64,000 bases of DNA. Origin: Polytrichum commune. Its lineage: Eukaryota; Streptophyta; Polytrichopsida; Polytrichales; Polytrichaceae. The stretch lies in contig OX485808.1 in the NCBI GenBank assembly GCA_950295325.1, positions 21,844,527 to 21,908,526 of the forward strand, written 5' to 3'. The stretch's first letter is position 1. Each line of letters starts with the position of its first letter. A program made the position numbers and the translations under genes. A model generated the notes under the pieces. That model ran no database searches and was not told the DNA's origin. It worked only from the letters and a program-made list of their open reading frames with translations. This document shows positions 35,892 through 47,300 of this stretch, piece by piece.

Positions 35892-37557
35892 ATGCCACTC
35901 GAGGTTTCAACAGCGTTGGACAAGGCGCAGACCGAGTGGTATCATTTTTTACCACTATTGTCATCGCTGGCATGGGCTTCTTCACAGGTAAAGTGTTGTC
36001 TTTTCAAGTAGGTAATTCTATTTACGGCGTTAATGATTTCCTTATGTGGTCAGTGATGATGATGACATTGGAGACATTCACTCATCTGGACCCTAAGTTA
36101 CCAGTTGCATTTTATTCTTTACAGATGCTTACGATCCTTTCTGCATCGCTACCGTCACAAAGCTCCTGGGGCGACTCTACTACTACGACCCCACCGTGGC
36201 GAAGCCAGGAAGTTTGCCTCTTATTAATGTAAATGCTGCTGTGAATGGAGTGGCGTTGTGCGGTACGCTGGCAGGGCAATTGTTCTTCGGGTGGCTAGGC
36301 GACAAGACGGGCAGGAAGAGAGCGTACGGAATGACGCTGTTGCTTATGATAATCTGCTCAATTGCGTCTGCGCTGTCGTTTGGTAATACAGCAAAGTTGG
36401 TGATTACCACACTTTGCTTCTTGCGGCTGTCCATTGTCCGCGACCATAATGTCGGAGTACGCGAACACCGAGACCAGGGGCGCCTTCATCGCTGCCGTGT
36501 TTGCTATGCAAGGTTTTGGAATCCTCTTCGGAGGAGCTTTAGCCATTATTGTCGCCGCCGGCTTCACCATACTTACTCCCGCGGGCCGTACAATTATTTT
36601 CCAACAAACCAAGCGATGGATGAATCATGCACACCGCAAGCTGATTTTGTGTGGCGAATCATTCTGGGTGTTGGAGCTTTGCCTGCGGCGGCCACGTTCT
36701 ATTACAGAATGAAAATGCCAGAAACCGCTCGCTTTACAGCCAATGCTGCTAATGCGAAGAAAGCCGCCCTTGACATGACGAGGGTGCTGGAGGTGAATTT
36801 CGATGCTGTGGATGCCACTGCCGAGCATAGGGTACAGTATGGTCTGATTTCCAAAAGATTCGTTCGTCAACATGGCAGACAATTACTGGGTACCACATCG
36901 TGTTGGTTCCTCCTGGACATAGCATTTCTACTCTTCGAATCTGTTCCGGAAGGATATCATCTCCGCAGTGGGATGGCTTTCTGGTGCAACGAAAATGTCC
37001 GCCATTCAAGAAGTTTTTAAGATTGCCAGAGCACAAGCACTCATTTTACAATTCAACTCCAAGGACTCTTTTTTCATGACTGTTTTCATGTTCGCTTTGG
37101 CCATTCCTTATGACCACTGGTAGACGGTCAACCACACAGGCTTCGTTGCATTATATGCACTCACATTCTTTTTTTCAAACTTTGGCCCAAGTGCAACAAC
37201 GTTTATTGTTCCCGCTGAGTTATTTCCAGCGAGGTTAAGGTCCACATGCCACAGTAGCTCTGCCGCTGCTGGCAACGCAGGTGCCATCGTCGGAGCTTTT
37301 GAATTCTTGTACGCTGCTCAAGATAAAGATCCAGCCAAGCGGGACTGACCTAACTACCCCGCAGGAACTGGCATGAAGTACGCTTTGATTGTGTTAGGTA
37401 TCATAAATGCCTGTGGGTTTTTCTGCACTTCTTGGACCCAGAGACCGACCAAAGGTCATTGGAAGACTTGCCTGGTGAAAAGAGGAGGCAGAGGCTGACA
37501 AGAGAGCTGCAGATGCAAGGCAGAGATTGTCTGAAGTTTCGGGTGTTTGACAGCTGA
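35892..37557 (+). pseudogene. PHT1-family high-affinity phosphate transporter pseudogene
   Basis: PHT1 proteins are plasma-membrane H+/phosphate symporters of the major facilitator superfamily with 12 membrane segments and about 520-550 residues. Recognisable blocks run in order over two exons: EVSTALDKAQTEWYHF, TTIVIAGMGFFT, an intron, [119 protein letters not shown], and a C-terminal RSLEDLPGEK. It is clearly dead: a frameshift in the T run at 35945-35950; loss of the segment before SATIMSE, including most of the GGDYPLSATIxSE signature, near 36430; frameshifts near 36565-36610 and 36925; loss of about 25 residues after ARAQALI near 37050; in-frame stops at 37121 (TAG) and 37346 (TGA); and a frameshift near 37425. 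The retained intron shows a DNA-level copy, not a retrocopy. Confidence 0.93.
35988..36124 (+). other. Intron of the PHT1 pseudogene
   Basis: 137 bp with GT donor (GGTAAAG context) and AG acceptor (TTTACAG). It is phase 1, splitting the Asp codon of the conserved FFT-DAYD junction. Removing it joins the two conserved protein blocks exactly, which supports the call. Confidence 0.88.
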
Positions 37558-39048
37558 GTTTATAAGTTTGGTCAATTCTCTCTTATGCTGCAAGATCATG
37601 AATATGTTGTGGATAACAGAATCTCCCTCTTGGAATGATCGAGCTCTGAAGCATATGTAGATGTTGGAAATCAATGCTATGCATGACAATATTGCAAGCT
37701 TTATACTCGCATGGCGCTTCAACAACTTGATTATCATGTGGACCTCGTCTCCAATCTGTACTCTGACATCAACAAATGAGTCACACGTGCTTGTGAACAA
37801 TGAATGCACACTTGGCTTGAATAGGCGATATGCTTTCTCCATTTGTGTAGTTTTGGCGGAAGATTGAATTTTTTTCGAGGCTCAGCTGAAATTACCTTGC
37901 TGCCTTGTTCCTTCGTTGTGAGACTAGGAACACAATTGTGTGCCGCAGTGAATTTGTTCATCAACGACACTTTTGACCCCTGCCATAATTCTCCTTCACC
38001 GTTTGCAAGGGTCGAGGAATGGGGTTAATTTTAACATCTCTGAAGATTATCTTGATGTTTGAAAGGAAATCAAGGACTTGGATTCAGGTGTGTGCTCAGC
38101 CCTTCTCATATCATCAATTTGGATATGTGGAAAATTGCATCACTTGATTCATTGCTTAATTTACAAACTATGTGCTTCCAGTGTTATCCAATTGGAGTAC
38201 AGATGCATTAATGGAAATACAGTGTGTGAATTAGTTTTGTGATGATGCTCCAGCAGTCTGTGGAGGTTCGACTACTTATAGATTTCGGTCCTTCTATAGT
38301 GGGTGTTTGGAAGTCGTATTTTGCCAATTTTCCATGGTCCATTTCATTTGCTACAGTTGCATTCCATCCTGGCTTCATGTTCTGTCTGGCATGCAGCATT
38401 TTAGGGATAAAGTCACTTATTTGAGAGATTTCTTAAGGGCCACTTCACACACAACACTGAAGGCCCGTGACATTGCACTTCAAGCACTCTCATTGGTGGA
38501 CAAGGTGGAGCCGGTCCAAGTTCGCTTCACAATACGCTTGAGGAACCAATGGAGTAAGCAAATGCAAGATGGATGTAAAGTCTACATGGACGCATGGATA
38601 CTTCTATAGGGACGGCCTTCAGACACTTTCTTTTGGGCTCTCACAATTTCACGGACATGGCTCTTGGCTCGTGTGTGCAGTGGCCCTAAGTGGTCTCTTG
38701 AAGCCTGCAGGGTACGTACCCAGATCAGTTCTTGTTTAGTTCAATTGCCATATTTGTAGCAATATGGCAATTCTAAGAATAGTAGCGTAAGAAAATAACA
38801 AACATTTCTCTTAGGCTGAATTTTGATCATTACCTAGTTGAAAATGCAACGGAAGTGAGAGGCTGGACCGTAGTATAGTACTGAAACTTGCAGTAAGTCA
38901 CCTTCCTTGATGAATGAGACTGAAGGAGTCAGGAGTCAGAAGTCAGGACTGAATATTTTATTGTTTAACACGAAGAATCTGGATGAAATGGAATTTGCAA
39001 ATTGAGTCTTTGGCACTTCCAAATCCTCCACGGAGGTGGGCGGTCTTG
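37558..39048. other. Intergenic DNA after the PHT1 pseudogene
   Basis: Short frames only. A small hairpin, TTGCCATAT..ATATGGCAA, lies at about 38750-38774. No domain recognised. Confidence 0.5.
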
Positions 39049-39262
39049 TAAGGTATGTGTGTCTTATGTGGTCACTATTCTTAATTGGACACCTACATTT
39101 GAGTGGTATATGGTAGGGCTTGTGGTTAAGAACAAAAACCCAAACATCATGTGTCACGATGAGAGTGAGTTGTGCTCAAAATAGAGAGACCATTCTAGGT
39201 TCAATGGTTAACACACTTGGGAGGACCTATGTGATCGTTTCAAGAGATTGGGTATCTACATG
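39049..39262 (-). mobile_element. AGGTAG-family MITE, copy R5, truncated
   Basis: Starts TAAGGTATGTGTGTCTTATG on the plus strand, then GGACACCTACATTTGAGTGG and GGTTCAATGGTTAACACA, the reverse of the family order. The far end is missing. Confidence 0.65.
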
Positions 39263-40400
39263 CTAAGCTCTTACAACTTTTGGCATGTCAACTCTGCTTC
39301 TGAAACGTGAAACCACAATCGTGGTGTTTCACAATTGCTAGTTGAATGAGACAAATTACAACCGATCCAACAACCCAAATTACATGTGGAGCTCAAAGTG
39401 CCCACAATAGGCCCACACAACTTCTCCAAAAACTGGAGTTTCATTGGAGAATATGTGTATGGTAGCATTTGGTGTAAGAGAGTGTCCAAGTGGAGTGCAA
39501 TATGGAATTTAAGGGCAGTGCCCAAAAGTCCACATTTCATTCCACAATGGGCATTCTCACAAATGGAGTATTTTGGATTTTTTGGGGGGATATGTGTGCA
39601 TTTTGCATGCCATAAATTATAATAGGCACAATGCATTCTCTGCTCCTAGCCTTCCATAACATTAGCTAGCGCCTTCATGGTGTTTTGTAGGCCATGGTTA
39701 AGATTCTAGAATAATGTGGATGGATCCAAATATTTGGTTAGTCTCAGCCTGAATTTGAGAGCATGCCTCCTCCCTTTCTTGGTACTTAACTAGTCTTTGG
39801 ATAAATCCAAACTTTTTGGACTAAAGTTGCGGAACATATATGCTTTAATATCTCAACTATGATGCCAAATGTTTGCACATGTCATCTCTATGGTCTTTTC
39901 ATATACAAGCACCTTACATAATGGTTACAATGCGAGTACAAATAACAACACTTCAAACACAAGTGTTCACGTTTCCAAAAACAACTTGCTTATTTCCGAA
40001 CTCATTAAAAGTCTAGAATTACTTAAATACTAGTTACTACCAGTCAAACTCTCAATACTTGTCAGATAATCATTGCTTCCTTATCCAGCCTATCGTTTAT
40101 CTTGACATGATATTTACTTTAGATGCTCCACCACCAACCAAGTCCTTATTAAAATGTGGTTAGTACCTTACTAGTCATTGCTTTCCTTGAAGCAAGCACC
40201 CTCAAATCGAAAGAGAACAAACTTTATGGCCTAGTAATGTTATGTCCATAGCTGCAACAATACACTTTAGATTAAATGCCTCTTTGTACACCGTACACCG
40301 TACACCTACAGCCGTGTCCTTCCAATCATGTGTATTGCAACCCAATCTTGGTTTTTTAAAATAATTATAATAACTTAAGTACATTATGGAGTTTTGGTGT
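39263..40400. other. Unassigned intergenic DNA
   Basis: No gene or element that I can delimit. Confidence 0.5.
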
Positions 40401-40412
40401 ATAAGTGAGGGA

Positions 40413-40681
40413 ATAATGATAATAATAATAATAACCAACACCAGGTAATCCGATGTGAATTTGAACCCGTTGGCTCTACCCTGCTCAAGAATCCTCTTGG
40501 TGTCAGGTGAATTTTACTGCCTACCTTGTGGTGGGTGGACTCTTGGCCTCTTACCTATCTGATTAGTTTTTTCTCCGTCAAGTAGAGAGAAGATTTCACA
40601 GCAAGAATCAAAGAGCCAACCACTTCATTCAAAAATGGGTACCTTTCCACTATCACCCATAGTTTAGGATCATCTCGGACC
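40413..40681 (-). mobile_element. tRNA-derived SINE, copy 2 of 3
   Basis: Exact 12-bp duplication ATAAGTGAGGGA (40401-40412 and 40682-40693). On the minus strand it begins GGTCCGAGATGATCCTAAAC, has box A-like GATAGTGGAAAGGTACCC and a degraded box B-like CTTTGATTCTTGC, and ends GGTTATTATTATTATTAT. The body is collinear with copy 1. Confidence 0.92.
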
Positions 40682-40839
40682 ATAAGTGAGGGACATGTTA
40701 GGTATGCAAAGAACCATGACCCAACACATCATCATGGTCCATTATCACCAAAACTCTTGCCCTCTTGTTTGTCTTCTCACTTGTTTGACTCATCATTTTG
40801 CAACCGTGTCGTGTCTCCAAGTTCCAACCTCAACAAATT

Positions 40840-42185
40840 TGGTTTCCGGACACTTGCTTATGGTTGGTACTCTCGCACATTTCCTTGCAAGCTTGCCCCC
40901 CCCCCCCCCCCATTTACCAAATTGTGTGCCGATCATGATGTCAAAAATCCTCCTTGGTTCTCCACAACCCAAATACCGGAGGTTACTACTATCCGGATCA
41001 TGATGAGCACAATGAAATAATCATTTTTGGGGCTTACTCTAAATTCGTCATGTTGATTTTGGATTTTCTCAATACTTCATCACTTTCATTGCTTATGGTC
41101 GGTACTAAGGCCCTCAAATGCATCCCCACGAGCTTGCCTCTTTCCACACTACCAAATTGCCGGTCACGATTTCATGTAAGGGAGACGTGCTTCATTCCAC
41201 CACAACTAGAATTTGGATGCCTACATTCTATCGGTGTCTGGTTAGATGTGGATCTAAGAATGGACATAAAATAAGACGTGTGTTTAAAAGAAGATTGGAT
41301 TAGGTGCTCGAAATATGCTAACCGTTCTAGGTTTGTTGGTCAATTCATGATTGAGGGACCTATATGACTTCTTGATGAGCACCAAAATCTTCACTTTGAT
41401 GATGAATAAGATATCCATACGAGCTTCAAAATATATGCAGCAAATGACGACGGACATGATTTGGTTTTGCTAATCATCTCACTCTTATTACATGTTTCAT
41501 ATCCCACGAGAAGTGGGTGCAAAGAGAAAAGTGTTCAAATAACACATGTCTACCTTAGCTCAAATCTTTTCTTGGTTCTTCGTAATCAAGATACCATAGG
41601 TTGCTATATAGTTCATCATGACAAGCATAAAGGTATTATAAGAGGTTAAGTTTTAGCTTTAATTTATGTGATTTAGGCGTACTCTAAATTCTCCATGTTG
41701 ATTTTGAAGTAGTAAGTAATTCATCATCTAACATATTTACGATTGGTACTCTCACACACATCCTTGCAAGCTTGTCCCCTTCTACACAACCAAGTAGCAT
41801 TGCCGTCCTCAAGCTCAATCTTTCCTCGATTCTTCATTGCCCAAGTACCTTGGGTTACTATACAATTCATCATGAGCATAATAGCACAATCTTGTGGGGT
41901 GGAGGTGTTACCTTAATTTGTCATGAACATTGAGTTTAGATTTCTTAACTATCCATCATCACTTTAGCTTCATATGAGTGTTCTCACAACCCCCCCCCCC
42001 CCAAGCATGCCCCTCCCACATTACTTACTAACTTGCACGGTCAAAAATCTTCCTCGGCTCTCCACGGCCCAAATACCGAAGGTTACTATCCACTCCATCA
42101 CGATTTTAATGAAGTAGCGTTCTCTTTTTGGCTCACTTCAAAATCGGTAGGTTGATTTTGAATTTATGAATAATTCGTCACTTTA
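40840..42185. repeat. Tandem array of about four units, split by a MITE
   Basis: Repeated landmarks: GGTTACTA/GGTTGCTA after AAATACCG or AGATACC (40975, 41591, 41853, 42072), CATCATGA.., TCTAAATTC..ATGTTGATTTTG, and TTGGTACTCTCRCACAT..CTTGCAAGCTTG. Without the 377-bp MITE the units are about 200-270 bp. Long C runs (40896-40911 and 41990-42002) sit in corresponding places in two units. Confidence 0.7.
41179..41555 (-). mobile_element. AGGTAG-family MITE, copy R6, inserted in a tandem array
   Basis: 377 bp flanked by TA (41177-41178 and 41556-41557). Termini AGGGAGACGTGC and ...CACATGTCTACCT. It splits one unit of the 40.8-42.2 kb array, whose text continues on both sides, so the insertion limits are independently supported. 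Confidence 0.8.
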
Positions 42186-43359
42186 AATGAAAAAAAACAA
42201 AAATAGGCTCGAATCAAACATTACGGACTTCTTTCAATCGGGTTGAATGACACAAGGTTGTCAAATTTACTTTCAAGAGATTTCAATACATAAAATTACT
42301 CAGCTCCATGGGTGCATTCCTTGGGACCATGTATCAGGCGAGTATCATTCTCCTTTTAATTCAAAAATTTCCCATTTATTTTGAGAGCACTCAAGCTATG
42401 TACTATGGAATTGTCGACAAGCAGCTATAAATTCAGAGTTTTTAATTGCAGCCTCTTTCTTTGAAAAGAAACCATCATCTAGCTACTTAGTAATGTTGTG
42501 ATTGTGGTGTTGTTTTATTTGAGTTATTCAGTGATGGATAGCTTAGTAACCTAGGGTAGCACACTTGGCCCAACCTTGGTCTCCCCTGGGGTGACCAAGG
42601 GAATCCAAGAGTTGACGCGGACACAAAGTTCTACTTACAATAAAATTTGGTGAAAAATAAACCTCCACTTTCAAATGAGTGGATGATCGATGAGAGTAAA
42701 TAAAATGAAGAAAACATATAATGCTAGTTATTTTACACGGAAGTCCTATTGTTGGTACATGTTGTCAACAATAGTCACATACACTCTATAAGCATGCCAA
42801 TTGCTTAGGCACGGTTAGTACAAATCATAATATTGTATGTGGGAAGAGCAAGGTTTCTTCTTTTTTATGACGAAAAATCTTAGTTGGTTGCGATATGAAT
42901 CGGATTTGGATCTCAAGGAAATCCTGTAGCATGCAAAATCTTGCTTCAATTTTCAATTGAGCATGAAATAGATGGAAGAGAGGGCATAGATTTTATTTGG
43001 TCTACAAAAGAGAACAAGTTTCATAGGCCTAATTAATGTTACGCTCGGTGTACGTCATCTTTCCTTCATTGCTTATCTAGGTTAATCCTAAAGGCTTGGG
43101 TTTGTGTTTATATAGGATTTGGGATAAGTGGTAAATTCTAGTACAAACCCCTACCAAGTATTGTAATAATGTTTCATTTGGTATGTAGTGCAACCTATGA
43201 GAAAGTGGAAGTGGATATGGAAATAAAAGTTGGTGAGATTGATGTATGCATTTGAGTCTAGGTTGTTTATACAAGCTCAAATTTCTTTGTAATCAAATTT
43301 ATATTTATGTATCACATATGCATGCATTCTTCAATTTAAATATTATATAAATATCATAT
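42186..43359. other. Unassigned intergenic DNA
   Basis: AT-rich; nothing recognised. Confidence 0.5.
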
Positions 43360-43513
43360 CACATATGCCGACATTATCATGTGGACCCCGGGTATATAAC
43401 AACGGGATGCCGCATCTAGTGCAAATTCAGATTGAATCTACATTAGTTGCGGCATCCCATGATTATATTCTCAGGGCCCATGTGAACCAACGCACATGCT
43501 TAATAATGTTATG
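43360..43513. mobile_element. Inverted-repeat element, copy 2
   Basis: The right end CTTAATAATGTTATG is identical to copy 1, and so are GGGATGC...GCATCCCATGATTATA and CTCAGGGCCCA. The arms CATGTGGACCCCGGGTATAT and the opposite-strand counterpart pair with a loop near 43425. The outermost left end has diverged. Confidence 0.7.
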
Positions 43514-44640
43514 TCTAGTAGAATATATGAAGAAGTAATTGTATACCTCTCCATATGACATCTTGAGGCCCATAATGGACCTCATGAACCTCTAAGTGTT
43601 AATACTTGATGGGAGAGAGGGAATTACCATATACAAGCATACCTACTGTTTTTCCAACATTAAAACCTTAAATATTATGAAACCCACATGTTAATATTTT
43701 TAGTTGATTTGACACCATAATTGTTTTTAAAAAATAACCCAAATTAATCTACTAGAAGACACTTGAGATGAATCAACCACAATCCTATAGGGCCATAGTT
43801 TATTTTTCCTTACAGAGTGGTGGTGCATACCAAGGTAATCTACACAAGGCAATGTTAGCTTCAAAATAGGGTGTCTTGTTAGGTGAAACAATGTAAAGGA
43901 GAATGTTGTGCATGTGTCATGTGCCACAACCGTTGTCATTAGTGTGAATCACACTACAGTGATTAAACCATTTGACACAAGATGTGCTCAAAATAAGGCG
44001 ATTATAAAGTCAATCAATGAAAATATCTTGTTTGTATGCCATGTGATACCACCGTCGTCATTGTGTGCATCATGCCGTACCATTTGTCATAGTTACACCA
44101 TCATTAATATACATATAATGTCAAGACTCGTACCATTGCTAATAAGCTTCATGCTCCCTTGCCTTGGGCAACAATATAATATGGTCAAGGGCCAAGAGTA
44201 AACAGGTTGTGATCGATTCTTGAAAAACAATGGCCTAATTCTTACTTGGGGGGGGTAGTCATTGGTTGGAGTAGCAATATACGTGCGAACAAATGATAGG
44301 GTATTTTAAAAATATGGGGGCTAAAAATTATAAATGGACTTAAGAGTAATATAGGGTATCAAAAATGGCATTGGACATCTTTAAAGTACTATAGGGTATG
44401 GAATAATAGGTAATTTGGAATTATAAGTAATGCAAGCCATTTTTCTATTAACCCAAAGTAGAATTTTACATAATGATAGCATGTGAAAAAAAGAAGAGAA
44501 TTGAAAGTAATACCCCCCTATAAAATAGTGGTTGTTCGCACCTATATCCTTAACTTTTTAACACACTACCCCCCCCCCCCCCCGAGAATTCTTAGTGCCA
44601 TGTCAATGCAAGGTCCTTATTGAACATGGCATTGTTTTTC
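43514..44640. other. Intergenic DNA with a loose tandem pair
   Basis: A pair about 125 bp apart near 43915 and 44038 shares CATGTG and a CCGTTGTCATT/CCGTCGTCATT core. A 15-C run lies at 44569-44583. No gene. Confidence 0.5.
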
Positions 44641-44689
44641 GTTTAAAAGAGTGAGGGAGCATGAGGCGGGAGCTTGGTAAGTTGGTAAT

Positions 44690-44920
44690 GTGGCATAACC
44701 TTTGGATTGGCAACATGGGTTCCCTCTTCACTTAGCAAATATTCTAGAATTTTGGTTGTTACTTAACAACATTACATTATGGATCATATGGGTTGAGAGG
44801 AACGACCTTGCCTTCAACAACATGAGATGGGACATCAAGAAATGCAATAAACAATATGGGGAGGTCTCTTTGAGTATGCTAGAAATGCATGAAACAAAGC
44901 CCTTAAGGGTGATGATAGGG
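44690..44920 (+). pseudogene. Tail of a non-LTR-type reverse transcriptase protein, fragment 1
   Basis: LLLNNITLWIIWVERNDLAF followed by NNMRW matches the W-x-I/L-W-x-ERN-x-x-x-FNN motif found after the zf-RVT zinc-binding domain in plant LINE-type proteins. Upstream RT domains are absent. The frame runs into a TA microsatellite at 44951-44974. Confidence 0.55.
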
Positions 44921-44950
44921 TTGCTATCTATGACAATACTATTTGTGCCA

Positions 44951-44974
44951 ATATATATATATATATATATATAT
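44951..44974. repeat. (TA)n microsatellite
   Basis: About 24 bp of alternating A and T. Confidence 0.97.
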
Positions 44975-45639
44975 GACACTGCTCTCACTCTTTGACAAAG
45001 TGTGAGGTGGCAATGAACTCATATATCATAGGGATAATACTAGAAGGATGCATTAGAATATTAGAGCGCCAATTGTTAAAATAGCTAACCATGTCAAGCA
45101 TTTTACTCTTTGTGGTGATGTTTGGTTGCATTCAACGCATCCTAGAGAGGTGCCACACTCTTAACTTTGGGTGTTTGGCGGCCTCGTATGTTTTTTGGAA
45201 ATGGAATAAATGTTTTTTTTGGTCATTGTCAAAGAAGTAATAAAAGTAAATAAAAACAACAAAATGCGGCATAAACCTTTAGGTGATGTCAGGGCCGATT
45301 TCATGCAGGTAGGATTGTAGATGCAACTAGAGGGAAGAGGAAAGAGGAAAGAGGAAGCACCATGTGGACTTCTACTATGGGAAAGTGACTACCCTACAAT
45401 GGGACCCTTGTAAATAGAGGTGGCCAGAAGACACCCATTTTCTAGACAACACCACTAAGTTTGGGAAGGATGAGATTATCACTAGTTCAACTCCTAGCCC
45501 CTCGGGGGCAATTTAAAAAAATGGGAGAATGTCTTCTAGGTCAAATGCTATTTCAAATGGTATGTGATTTGGGATCAATCATTATGGGAATGCAATTGCC
45601 TTTCTCTGGTTCATCTGGGATAAAGTTGTAGCAATGAAC

Positions 45640-46040
45640 AGTGAGCACACATTTCTCTTAATGCCATTTCCAAGCAGTGGCTTAAGCACCGGTTTTGGGA
45701 TTGCCTCCAAGCTTGTAAAGTGTGGAAGTGGACCACCCACATCATGTTCGAACTTAATGGGACCAAGACTAGTCTTGATAGGGCTTTCTTCTAAAAGCAA
45801 GACAATTTTGATGAACACATCATTAAGAAGATTAAAACTTAGAAATTCATTTGGCACCTTCTTCATGGCATCACTTTTTAAACTTTCTGGATTGAGAGAA
45901 ACAACAAGGTGTTCAACAAGGTGTTCAACAATGAACAATGGCACGAAATGAAGATTAAATTCCACATGCGGGAAAAGGACATGACAACATGCAAAGAAAC
46001 TTAGCAAACATAGCAAACTCTTGAAAAGTTTGTAGTTAAA
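45640..46040 (+). pseudogene. Tail of a non-LTR-type reverse transcriptase protein, fragment 2
   Basis: Around 45850-45950 the plus strand reads KFIWHLLHGITF, a stop, then TFWIERNNKVFNKVFNNEQW, the same motif as fragment 1. Part of it (GTGTTCAACAAG) is doubled. The open frame on the opposite strand is a shadow. Confidence 0.5.
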
Positions 46041-46049
46041 GGATTCCAA

Positions 46050-47094
46050 CTAGTCTCATTAGACTAATTTGGAATCAATGATGCTAATTCTGAAATTTGA
46101 ATTAGTTAAAAAGATTATTTAGTGTGGTGAAAGAGTTGATTGTATTGTGTAGAGTTGATTCTATCAACTAGCTCAATCCGAGACCAGCCTAAAGAGCAAG
46201 ACGTAGCCTGAATGGTCTAAACTTGAAGAAAAGAGGGACCTAGGAAAAAGAAAGTAACCAAATTCTCACTTCTAAATTGTAAGTTTGGATTAGGAGCTAC
46301 ATGTAACCAACTTTGGAGCAATGTTAACCCCTAAAGACCCAAGGCAATCGTTTTGTCGAGGTAGTCATCGCTCCTCAACAATATCAACATACACATTTAT
46401 GTTATAGTCTTATGATTTTGGCCACATGGACAGTTGAAAATTGCGTGGACAGTGCTAACTCCATCAAGTACAATCAGGTTAGTCATAAGAGATGCCGGTT
46501 TTGTGTAATTGGGTTCTAAAGTAGATTGCTTCAATTTACAAGATTTCAAAACAGATTTGCTTCGACCTTTAGGGGTTAAATTCCCAATACAACTTAAAGA
46601 TGTATGTGCCCCTTGATAAGTTAAAAGTTCCTACTAATTGCACACACATACATATGGTGAATTGCAATGGACTTCTTCACTTGTCCACGTGTAGGATGGA
46701 ATTTGAACAGCCACTATGAATAAGTAGAAACTAAATTTTATACTCCACATCCATGCCAACCCCACACCTACCTTCAAACCGCCAACCATTGGGGCCGCCC
46801 TAGGCTCTCCCACATACAAGACTCTCCGGGATTTCATGAGCATATGGACTCAAGGACGTTCTTTCTAGTTCACCTGCCCCACCCCCTAACACTATAGGTA
46901 TTATTGTTTTTGCCACTTTACGGTATGCAAAGGCATGTGGCCTCATCGTGGGCACTCTCAACTTCACATAACATTTTGGACATTAAATTGGATTGGATTG
47001 AGAAGTATGTCATCTAGTTAGTTATTGCGAATTACGTATTTTAAGTTTCATTTTGGAAGTTGTGATACAAATGTTATAGGAGGTCAAAGTAAAA
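46050..47094. other. Unassigned intergenic DNA
   Basis: No gene or delimitable repeat until the match to 30830-30960 begins at about 47035. Confidence 0.5.
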
Positions 47095-47300
47095 ATTCCC
47101 TTTTCTTTTAAGTGATTGCATAGACCCTTCTAAGTTTGTGACTATTGAACCTATAATGATGTCTATAATCTGAGCACATTATTAGTCCATTGTCCTCTTG
47201 ACACATGTCTTTCTTTGTGTCAATTATTAAATCTTGAACATTTGGCATATATCACTCAAACATAGATGTTCAATGAAGAAGACTGATTGCATTAAGGTCC
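47095..47300 (+). mobile_element. AGGTAG-family MITE, copy R7, truncated
   Basis: Carries AAGTGATTGCATAGACCC, GACTATTGAACCTA, CACATGTCTTTCTTTGTG and a CATATATCACTCAAACATAG-like right part. The preceding 47035-47095 also matches about 30830-30960, so a fragment of the same or a joined element lies there too. Confidence 0.5.

Noticed and set aside
37456-37842. 129-codon minus-strand frame past the PHT1 pseudogene
   Set aside because: It overlaps the pseudogene's C-terminal coding region on the other strand and matches no family.
45582-46049. 155-codon minus-strand frame as a gene
   Set aside because: It is the shadow of a degraded RT-tail reading on the plus strand and has no recognisable domain.
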